This document shows, piece by piece, positions 1 to 6,661 of a stretch of DNA of 10,286 nucleotides; positions within the stretch are counted from its first letter, which is position 1, and the number at the start of each line of letters is the position of its first letter. The notes under the pieces were generated by a model. It ran no database searches. It was not told the DNA's origin and was given only the letters and a program-made list of their open reading frames with translations. The translations under genes were made by a program, and so were the position numbers. Source of the stretch: Cudoniella acicularis (lineage: Eukaryota; Ascomycota; Leotiomycetes; Helotiales; Helotiaceae); NCBI GenBank assembly GCA_013054445.1, contig JAAMPI010001817.1, forward strand, positions 1-10,286, written 5' to 3'.

Positions 1-1
1 C

Positions 2-871
2 GCGCAGCAAATCGCCGCCAACCTAAGAGAGTACCTCGAATCGTCCCAAGAAGGATTCTCCGATAGATCTGCATTCGCAAGCCTGGCCTACACGTTGACG
101 GAACGACGAACGAGTTTCCCCTGGACTATCGCGTTAAGCGCTTCCGGGCCCGCAGGCCTCGTCTCAGCACTTAGCGACAACGCTCTCCAGCCCATACAGA
201 TGCCTGAAGTGCCTCCCCGTCTTGGGCTCGTGTTCAATGGGCAGGGCGCGCAGTGGTTTGCCATGGGGCGGGAGCTATCGGCCTCATACCCTGTGTACAA
301 GCAGACGCTCGAGGAGTGCGACCAAATCATCCGGTCCTTCGGCTCCGACTGGTCTCTCGTCGAGGAACTCGGACGCAACGAAGAGACGTCTCGCGTCAAC
401 GAGGTCAAGTTTAGCTTGCCCCTTTCGTGTGCCGTGCAGCTCGCTCTGGTACAGCTTCTGCGCGACTTCGGCGTCATCCCAGCAGCTGTAACGGGGCACT
501 CCTCGGACGAGATCGCGGCACTCTCCCTGCGCGACGCCATGGCAGCTACTTATTTCCGTGGGCTCATTACGGCGCAACATCTCGCCACAGTGACCAAGCG
601 TGCGCCAGGCGGTATGCTAGCCGTCGGGTTAGGCGCGTTAGACCCCCAGCCCTATGTGGATGCCATCACAGCCAGCAAGGTGGTTATCGCGTGCGAGAAC
701 AGTCCTTCCAGTGTCACGCTAGCAGGCGACATGGAGGGTATCGAAGAGCTGATGGCCAAGTTCACTGCAGAGAACATTTTCGCGTGTAAGCTGCTTGTAC
801 AAACCGCCTTCCATTCGCATCACATGCTGCTGCTGGAGAAGGAGTGCCACTTAGCGCTGGATATAAGTTAA
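2..871 (+). pseudogene. Truncated highly reducing polyketide synthase: KS-AT linker and partial acyltransferase domain
   Basis: The frame is open from the left window edge, so the N-terminal part (KS domain) lies outside. The first ~75 residues read as the linker between ketosynthase and acyltransferase (LAYTLTERRTSFPW). The AT domain then starts with LGLVFNGQGAQWFAMGREL. In a working PKS the AT loads malonyl-CoA onto the acyl carrier protein. The nucleophile motif is GHSSDE (Ser near residue 167 of this frame), the substrate-binding Arg is in YFRGL, and the catalytic His is in AFHSHHM (near residue 271). Two things are abnormal. The GxSxG elbow has Asp in place of its last Gly, and about six residues usual after EIAA (an AYAAGA-like stretch) are missing before LSLRDAM. 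The frame ends at TAA 869-871, about 17 residues after HHM, whereas a complete enzyme continues through the rest of AT and then DH, KR and ACP domains. No PKS-like sequence follows in any frame. The family call is firm; loss of function is inferred. Confidence 0.9.
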
Positions 872-1397
872 GATTGTCAATTAATAAAGGGTTCTTGGTA
901 AATCGTGCTGCACGGTTGGATTTGTGGCAGTTTGGTGCTCGATGTTGAGCGACTTTATACCCTTTGAAACCATGCGAACACTTGGCATTTTTACAATTGT
1001 CAGGCATGGATCTTTCTTCTCTGCCGATATGGACGAAAAGCTTTCAGACGAATTTGTAATACCGCCGAATATGGATAATGAAGCTATTGCAACACGTCAG
1101 TCTTGCAAGGGAGTTAAGGAACCGGAGTTCCTGGTTGCGTGAATAAGCAAGAGCCTAGCGGAATCATCACGATGAGAAACTCGATTATGAAGCAATTCCA
1201 AGCGTAGAACCAACCCCTGATATTCAGGAAGGCATAATGATATTAATAGCATGCCAAATATAAAGTGTGACCGGACAAGGTTGAAAAATCATTTGAAACT
1301 TCAACTCGGTTCCTCGATGCAAAATATTCATCGTTTCCTCTTCAGACTCTTATTGTACCAATTTTAACTCGAAAAATACCCAGCGGAGCCTTCAGCA
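872..1397. other. Intergenic stretch between the PKS relic and the EthD gene
   Basis: No PKS continuation is visible in any frame here. A 72-codon open frame at 924-1142 resembles no family I know and has no coding character I can defend. The right end presumably holds the promoter and leader of the EthD gene; no clear TATA box or regulator site stands out. The sharp drop in GC near position 855 marks the breakpoint of the PKS fragment. Confidence 0.5.
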
Positions 1398-1875
1398 ATG
1401 GCCACCAAGCAACGCCTCATCAAAGTGTCCATTTTCGTCAAACGTAACTCCGCGATCACCGAGGAAGAATTGCACTCCCACTGGAGCAACCACCACGCCG
1501 CTCTCGCATCACCTTTCCTAAAACGTATGGGATGTCTTAAATATACCCAAGTAGGTGCCCCTTTCATAACATTCCCTTTTCTTTCCGAATATCAATAACC
1601 CTTTTTGGGGATCCAAATAGTACCACACCCCAACCACAAGCAAAGCTACCATAACCGCTATCGGCGGCTCACAAAACCTAGCACTCCAATACGACGCCTG
1701 TGCCGAGCCTCTGGTTGCAAATATGGGGCTGTTTGAGAAAGCTTATACGGATCAGGAGTGGCTGGAGATGATTAAGCCAGATGAGGATTATTTGTTTGAT
1801 AGGAGTGTGATTCCTTTTATTACGGCGGGGTATGAGGATGTTTATATTGAGGACGGGGAGATTGTTCATGCTTGA
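1398..1875 (+). CDS. EthD-domain protein (small dimeric alpha-beta barrel), two exons
   Basis: Exon 1 is 1398-1550 and exon 2 is 1621-1875, separated by a 70-nt intron (GTAGGT...AATAG, phase 0), giving 135 residues, a normal size for stand-alone fungal EthD proteins. The start ATG lies in a good context (cagcaATGGCC). Residues 6-51 carry the EthD signature: RLIKVSIFVKR, then EELHSHWSNHHAAL with His/Trp 28-29 and His 32-33, then KYTQ. Exon 2 continues directly with YHTP, then YDACAEP, FEKAYTDQEW, a PDEDYLFDRS block and YEDVYIEDGEIVHA, all matching the second half of the domain. Fungal relatives include small decarboxylases of aromatic polyketide clusters (TpcK/AgnL1 type), which act on PKS-derived anthrone carboxylic acids. 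That specific activity is inferred, because EthD proteins vary in function. The PKS relic upstream on the same strand suggests a former cluster. Codons are C-ending early and G/T-ending late, as in the dioxygenase gene downstream. Confidence 0.87.
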
Positions 1876-2352
1876 GTCGAAAAGTGGGAAAATAGGGAGA
1901 GAATGATTGTTGAAGAGGCAGTAAAGTTATTTTCTTGAGAACCATATTGCTACCAGGGTTCTGTGAGAAGTTAGAAATATTGAAAATTCAAATTTGCTCG
2001 TACACCCCGCGGCTGGAAAACAAGATGCACGACCGGCTGAAGAAGTTAAGTTTCGCATATTTTTTTAGTCATTAAATTCATTACAGCTTTGCCGCCTAGG
2101 GGCTAGTACATAGCAAAAAAACGCAGAGAAGCAGGATATAACCACGCATACCTTTCCAAGCATGACGGACTAGAATGATTCTGAATGAAATCTCCGGGAA
2201 AAGCAACAGCAGTGATAACATCATCTTTCCTTGGAGAAAGGACCGGAGACTATAAAAGGAGAGAATGAAAGAGGGGCGGCTGCACGTTCTGCCAGAAATT
2301 TCTCCGTATCTATCCAATCAGCTCTGAACAAGAATCTTATGGCGATGCCCTA
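1876..2352. other. Intergenic region downstream of EthD, no gene seen
   Basis: It lies between the stop of the EthD gene and the end of the converging zinc-ribbon/2EXR frame. A 73-codon minus-strand frame at 2096-2317 is Leu/Phe-rich with no family resemblance and is treated as chance. No tRNA, repeat or terminator-like hairpin was recognised. Both flanking genes point into this region, so it should contain their 3' ends. Confidence 0.5.
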
Positions 2353-3054
2353 TTACGACTCGTACCACCGAGATGAGCCGGGCTGACTATACGAGGACAT
2401 GAGACTGTAGCTGCCATCTGTGGATGGAAGATCAAATGATTGCCAGGGGCTGGGAAGCGGAACTATCAGAGTAAGTGAGTAATATTCAGTCGCGGGTTCC
2501 GCGGCGGTAATATCAGGCTCGCTATCTTCTGGAATGGTCTCTTTTCCGCCAGGTTTCCGCAAATCCTGACGCCAAGGTTCGCATTGAACCTTACAGCTCT
2601 TGCAACTATAACCATAACGGGCAATATCAATTCTTTCAAGGCACCTGACACATCTCCACCATTGAGAACTAATCCGCCGTTCATCGATGTAGGCTGATTA
2701 TACTTGCCCTTTACTAGCGTTCTTGAAGACTGGCCTAGGTATGTCTTCTTTGTGGTAATCCCTCAGGTGGTCAACCTTTGCTTCTGTACTTAATACGGGG
2801 ACGTATCCCTTTGTACCCCGTTTTCGTATTTTGCGGCTTGGATGTACTCCTAATTTGGCTGTGAATGTGCGGCACGACCCCCAAGTTACAACCCTATTTG
2901 TGCGCCGACGTTTGGTAAAAGCTTTGTTGAAATGTGCTTCAACGGTGAGAACTCGAGGCTCGAACGTTTCGACCCAAATTATTTGACGCAGTTCGAAGGG
3001 AAGGCATGAAAATGAGGCTTTCGATGAAGCATCTTTATGTTCCAGGTCCGTCAT
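2353..3054 (-). pseudogene. 2EXR-domain protein, frame interrupted by TAA, followed by a zinc-ribbon-like C-terminal part
   Basis: The minus-strand frame starts with ATG at 3054 and gives 118 residues up to TAA at 2700-2698. Residues 15-40 hold the fungal 2EXR signature: FSCLPFELRQIIWVETFEPR, then VLTVEAHFNKAF. 2EXR proteins are abundant in filamentous fungi and have no settled function. Right after the stop the same frame stays open for 114 codons to TAA at 2355-2353. This part includes WWRCVRC, 13 residues, then CKSCKVQCEPWR, a Cys pattern that could bind zinc, and ends in a Ser/Pro-rich tail. Joined, the product would be about 233 residues. An intron removing the stop was looked for: nearby AG acceptors (10, 35, 50 and 59 nt from the GTATAA) do not restore the frame. 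CAA to TAA is a single C-to-T change of the RIP type, so a nonsense-mutated gene is my preferred reading. The alternative is a 118-residue protein followed by unrelated open sequence. Confidence 0.6.
2698..3054 (-). CDS. 2EXR-domain open reading frame (uninterrupted part, 118 aa)
   Basis: This is the portion that could be translated if the TAA at 2700-2698 is the real end. The 2EXR motif (LPFELRQIIW) sits near the N-terminus as usual. The rest is basic (AFTKRRRTNR, PSRKIRKRGTKG) with no recognised domain. At 118 residues it is shorter than most 2EXR proteins, which usually run to a few hundred residues. No signal peptide or membrane segment is visible. Confidence 0.6.
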   Translation of the reverse strand: MTDLEHKDASSKASFSCLPFELRQIIWVETFEPRVLTVEAHFNKAFTKRRRTNRVVTWGSCRTFTAKLGVHPSRKIRKRGTKGYVPVLSTEAKVDHLRDYHKEDIPRPVFKNASKGQV

Positions 3055-3740
3055 TTTGGAATATCGTATCTCTTAGGTTAGACACCGAGGATATATGTTG
3101 GAGATTGAGAGTGAGATTTCATGGGGCTTCAAGTTGAGGTCTGGAAAGTAATACAGGCTCCGGAGACGTTGCTGTTGCTGATGTTGTGAAATTGTTGGTA
3201 TACGATCACGTGGCCCACCTAACGTTTATAGATTACCCGTTGGTATTCTAAGGTAGGACGTTGGGATATTAGTAGTATACACGAGAGTGATAAGTCAGAA
3301 GTCCTGTATAGTATAAGGAATAAAGTATATTGCTAAATACTATATTGAGTTAAGCACGAAGCTCTTATCTAAGGAAAATCTATTGCTTATAAAGAACCTT
3401 CCTGCCTATAGCCGAAGGGCCTGTCGTTTCGGCCGCACTGGGCACTTGCCCTAGGGCCCGAGACGTCGGTCTTGTTGCGATTCGGGTCGCAGACCTTTTT
3501 CAGGGTACGCTTCGGCCTGGTGCCACGCCCATAATTATAGGCTCTGGAAGCCCTTCCTGTACAGTAGTCATCTTCTCCTTAATGGAATACACTCGTTTTT
3601 GACTCGAAGACCTTGAAATTGCAACAGGTCTATCGGTCCCTTCTAGTCACGTGACTGACCACGTGACTCTTGTGCCATTCCTGGTTCTCTATGTGAAGCC
3701 ACCAGGTGGTCACCGAGCCTCAGGCCTGGGAGTACACGTG
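3055..3740. other. Non-genic block, probable mobile-element remains with CACGTG motifs
   Basis: No gene is recognised. A TGTTGGTATACGATCACGTGG start at 3193 looks like the 5' end of a fungal LTR, but no matching CAACA-type end with a target-site duplication could be fixed. From 3410 to 3740 the sequence turns GC-rich and carries CACGTG at 3648, 3660 and 3735, similar to the LTR-like units further right. A small inverted repeat (GCCGAA 3411-3416 / TTCGGC 3428-3433) is present. The block ends abruptly at a TA-rich stretch. Confidence 0.4.
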
Positions 3741-3900
3741 ATGTAAAATCGTAACATAATAATATATCTTTTCATAGTTTTATTTATTTAAAGTTAATAA
3801 TATAATTATTTTATATATTATAAAGTTAATATAAGTTTTAGATATTTTAAATAGAATACTATATCACCTCTTAGTAATGTTATAGACCAGCAAATGCTAT
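3741..3900. repeat. TA-rich RIP-like block
   Basis: Almost purely A/T sequence dominated by TpA steps (attattttatatatta and similar), bordered sharply on the left by a GC-rich segment. This composition is what repeat-induced point mutation leaves in ascomycete transposon copies. No coding sequence can be read through it and the parent element is not identifiable. Confidence 0.55.
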
Positions 3901-4320
3901 TCACTATCTACGTGGGGAATCTATATACAAGGACTAGTAGAGGACTCTTAGCGAATGTCTACGTTGAGACATTGTACTAAGGTAGGTTAGGAGAGACAGA
4001 GTGTCTAAGTTATTTAGGGTTGGAGAACTACTGGACAATAATGTTATCAAATATAAAGCAGATTTATTTAATCGAGTTACTCCTTTAAAAACCGTCATCC
4101 AACTTCTTCGCTTACGCAACAATCTCGGAAATAAGAAGTCTAAATCCCACGTTCTTGTTAGGGTCGGGCGACGTGCGCAGATCCCGATGACCTGCCGTAG
4201 TTCCGACTTTGCCTAAATGCCTCACCAGAAACGTCAATATGTATAGTGATGTCGGCACATTGAGTCGTGCCGAACGACATCCACCTCAATTCATCGACAG
4301 CGATACAACAATAGACAAGA
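3901..4320. other. Upstream region of the TauD-like dioxygenase gene
   Basis: Short open frames on both strands (3934-4122 minus, 4001-4216 plus) overlap each other and resemble nothing known. The right part should contain the dioxygenase promoter. The one structured site is the dyad at 4252-4273, listed separately. No clear TATA box was found. Confidence 0.45.
4252..4273. promoter_or_regulatory. Candidate Zn2Cys6 regulator site: inverted repeat upstream of the dioxygenase start
   Basis: TCGGCAC at 4252-4258 and GTGCCGA at 4267-4273 form a perfect 7-bp inverted repeat with an 8-nt spacer, 47 bp before the ATG at 4321. The halves contain CGG and CCG, the half-sites read by fungal binuclear zinc-cluster activators, here as CGG-N14-CCG. 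The spacing is not one I can tie to a known regulator, so binding is a guess from form and position. Confidence 0.3.
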
Positions 4321-5638
4321 ATGTTACAGGCAAAGTCAAAAACACAAGATCCGCCCGCCAAATCAACATTTCAGTCCCGTCCGATTCCAGGCCCCAAGTC
4401 GTTCAATCGGGAGCGTGAACAAAATGGCGATGATGAATACCCTGCTGCAAAGGTCGACATGCTGCAACTCTTCCAATTGCAACCTAGGATACTGACATAA
4501 AACCCAGTATCCCAATTACTTACCAACGTGGGACCCCTCACAAACCTTTCCACCACTTGAACCATTCGATTATGTCGAACGAAGCCTCAGTGCTGACCCA
4601 ACAATGAAAGCTCTCCTAACCGAAAAAACAACAATGTCAAACATGACACCCAGCATTGGCTCTGAAATCCGCGGCATACAATTAAGCCAACTAAGCAACA
4701 TCGCAAAGGACCAACTCGCGCTCCTCCTCGCTCGCCGAAAGCTCCTTGTGTTCACTGACCAAGATTTCGCAGACCTAGAAATCCCTCAAGCCGTAGGCTG
4801 GGCCTCGTACTTCGGAAGACCATACATTCATCTGACAAGCGGGTGCCCAGAGGGCCACCCCGAAATCCACCTCGTGCATCGCGGCGCTGGCGATCTCGGC
4901 GCAAAAAAATTCATGTCATCCCGCATCTCTTCCGTTGGCTGGCACTGCGACTCCTCGTTCGAAGAGCAGCCTCCAGGCGTGACGATGCTGTATGTACTTG
5001 AGCATCCTGAGACGGGTGGGGACACGATTTTCGTGGATATGGTGAAGGCATATGGAAATTTGAGTGCTGAGTTTCGGAAGAGGTTACATGGGTTGAGGGC
5101 TGTGCATTCGGGGAAGGAGCAGGCGGGGTTTAGTAGAGGGAGGGAGGGGATTGTGAGGAGGGACCCGGTAGAGAGTGAACATCCGGTTGTGAGGACGCAT
5201 GAGGGAACAGGGGAGAAGGCATTGTTTGTCAATCGGTCTTGTGGGTAAATCCGGGTCCGTTGGTTAAGCTCTTCTGAGCAGTGCTGATAGGTGGTGCTAG
5301 TTACTCGTAGGATCGTAGGATACAAAAAAAGAAGAAAGCGATGTGCTGCTGAACTTCTTATACGACCACATTGCCTGCGGGGTTGACTTTCAAGCGAGAG
5401 TGCAGTGGAAGCCGGGAATGGTGGTATTCTGGGATGTAAGTGAAATTTACTTGTTACCATTAGCTTGATTGGCAAGGGCTTATCGCGGTGATATTTGCGC
5501 TGATACTGTGATGAGCAGAACCGCCTTGTGAATCACACAGCGACAGTAAATTGGGATACGGGTGAACGGCGGCATTTAGCAAGGATTGCGTTACAAGCCG
5601 AAAAGCCATTTGAGACACCTTTCGAAAGCGGAGAATGA
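4321..5638 (+). CDS. TauD/TfdA-family Fe(II)/2-oxoglutarate-dependent dioxygenase, four exons, frameshifted in exon 3
   Basis: Exons are 4321-4452, 4508-5240, 5301-5435 and 5519-5638; introns are 55 nt (GTCGAC...CCCAG with branch site ACTGAC), 60 nt (GTGGGT...GCTAG) and 83 nt (GTAAGT...GCAG). Exon 1 ends in DDEYPAAK and exon 2 resumes with YPNYLPTWDP and FPPLEPFDY, the usual N-terminal block of fungal members. TPSIGSEIRGIQLSQL and RKLLVFTDQDF follow. The iron ligands are His190 and Asp192 in WHCDSSFEEQPPG and His339 in RLVNHTATVNW; Arg350/351 or Arg355 in GERRHLARIAL would bind 2-oxoglutarate. ETGGDTIFVD and EHPVVRTHEGTGEKALFVN are also conserved. The enzyme hydroxylates a substrate using O2 and 2-oxoglutarate; relatives include sulfonate dioxygenases, but the substrate here is unknown. 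Exon 3 has seven A at 5324-5330 where six keep the frame. With seven, translation stops soon after, losing His339 and the Arg. With six the product is 372 residues, normal for the family. This is either a sequencing error or a pseudogene. Confidence 0.88.
5324..5330 (+). other. Homopolymer A7 frameshift site in exon 3 of the dioxygenase
   Basis: Upstream of the run the frame reads FTRRIVGYKK across the exon 2-3 junction. Downstream the family-typical EESDVLLNFLYDHIACGVDF is in the next frame. Removing one A joins them. No alternative donor/acceptor pair in this region (acceptors at 5290, 5300, 5310, 5318) gives an open in-frame junction that keeps both parts. Confidence 0.75.
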
Positions 5639-6159
5639 AGTATAGGAGGACGGAAAGGCTAGGAAGTAAAAATAGCAAGTGAGTAGACAGACGGGCTTCG
5701 ATACTAACTTGGATATATATATTAGTAGGGTTATATATTTATATATATGTTTCGTAGGTACTCTCTTTGTATATAATAGTTTTAAAACTATTAGTATTTA
5801 AATATTAATAATGATTTTTATTTAAATATATTTAATTAATAGATTCAGATATTCTAAAAATAACCTATTATTAAACTCTTTAAAAAATAGAATCTTTTAA
5901 TCGAGATAACTATTCTTTTTTTTTAAAAAAATAAGATTTTCTCTTTACTAGGGTTCTTTATACTCGTAAAAAGCGAAAAAGTTAAGATTATAATTCTTGA
6001 TATAGGGGTTTAATACTAAATATTTAGATATTATTAAGACTAAGAGGCGCTTTAATAATAAAGATAAAGATACCGATTATATTATTAATTATAAAAGTTA
6101 GGTTATTAACTAACTCGACGATAAAGACTCTATTAGCTATAGAATATATATTATAATAT
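5639..6159. repeat. TA-rich RIP-like region downstream of the dioxygenase gene
   Basis: From about 5710 the sequence becomes strongly AT-rich with many TpA steps. In the stretch 6003-6158 one plus frame reads as an acidic, coding-like peptide interrupted only by TAG and TAA where CAG and CAA would fit, the pattern left by C-to-T mutation. The ancestral element is not identifiable. No functional gene is present. Confidence 0.55.
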
Positions 6160-6325
6160 AGTAGGGAAGTCAGTCGGTCGCTGGGTGGTCACGTGGTTCG
6201 CAGACACGTGACCTATACGAAGGAGGATAAAAGACGTGTTCTCAGCTAGCTAGTTCTTCTCTTCTTCAGTCAAATCAATGTCTATTTAAACTCCCTCCCT
6301 TCTGGGTTGTACAGGCTTCCCTGCA
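6160..6325. mobile_element. Candidate LTR-like unit 1, about 166 bp
   Basis: The left end (GTAGGGAAGTC, 6161-6171) and right end (GGCTTCCCTGCA, 6314-6325) are near-perfect inverted copies, 9 of 12 positions. Inside are two CACGTG sites (6190, 6205), a TATA-like GGATAAAAG, then a CT-rich initiator-like stretch (TTCTTCTCTTCTTCAGTC), the usual order of a small fungal LTR promoter. No target-site duplication was found, and the first base would need to be T for a canonical TG end. A MITE-like element is an alternative. Confidence 0.4.
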
Positions 6326-6395
6326 CCTCTATAGTATTATATTCGAGGCTATACCTATAAATACTATTACTAGGATAGGTTTAGAAGAGTATATC

Positions 6396-6661
6396 TGTCA
6401 CAGACCTAGTGCAACGCACAGTCCTGTGACTAGTGAGACTCAGACAGTATGGCGCTATATGCGACAGGAGGCTACGACACGTCCCCCTAACCCCTTATCA
6501 CGTGNCCTCGCTTNCCAGNACTCACCTCCTNTATATAAGNCCCCTTCAGGGCCACCTCTCCTTCTTCTCTCCTNAGCTTAGNTTCTTCGTTAATANAGCA
6601 CCTTCTTNCAAATACGTCCCCACGTGACGTCAGGGCCCTAGTGCTTTGCAGATCTGTAACA
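6396..6661 (+). mobile_element. Probable solo LTR of a fungal retrotransposon, about 266 bp, with nine N positions
   Basis: It starts TGTCACAGACC (6396-6406) and ends GATCTGTAACA (6651-6661), giving TG...CA ends with an 11-bp inverted repeat matching at 9 positions; both mismatches are C/T. Internal order is that of an LTR: CACGTG at 6499, TATATAAG at 6532-6539, a CT-rich stretch (CCACCTCTCCTTCTTCTCTCC), a TAATANAGCA polyadenylation-like signal, and CACGTGACGTCA near the 3' end. Single N bases stand at 6505, 6514, 6519, 6531, 6540, 6574, 6582, 6596 and 6608. The flanking 5 bp (ATATC / AAGGC) do not match, so no target-site duplication is visible. No gag or pol sequence is adjacent. Confidence 0.6.

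Noticed and set aside
88..580. Minus-strand frames (150 and 98 codons) opposite the PKS fragment
   Set aside because: They are antisense shadows of a GC-rich coding region with clear AT-domain homology on the plus strand.
924..1142. 72-codon plus-strand frame after the PKS relic
   Set aside because: No family resemblance, no splice partner that extends it, and no match to any missing PKS part.
2096..2317. 73-codon minus-strand frame
   Set aside because: Low-complexity hydrophobic sequence with no motif; a chance frame.
2466..2684. Minus-strand 72-codon frame overlapping the zinc-ribbon-like stretch
   Set aside because: The alternative frame contains the Cys motif and is continuous with the 2EXR frame, so this one is the shadow.
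3398..3580. About 60 open codons on the minus strand in the GC-rich block
   Set aside because: Basic peptide with no start codon or recognised domain, in DNA that looks transposon-derived.
3934..4216. Overlapping short frames on both strands
   Set aside because: Mutually overlapping, no homology, adjacent to RIP-like DNA.
4209..4418. 69-codon plus-strand frame over the dioxygenase upstream region
   Set aside because: Another frame over 4321-4452 gives the conserved DDEYPAAK exon that splices into the dioxygenase, so this one is a shadow.
4828..5475. 215-codon minus-strand frame
   Set aside because: Antisense to the dioxygenase exons, which carry the full set of TauD-family motifs.
6433..6627. 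64-codon plus frame containing unknown residues
   Set aside because: Lies inside the LTR and includes its promoter and polyadenylation-like signals; the unknown residues come from N bases.
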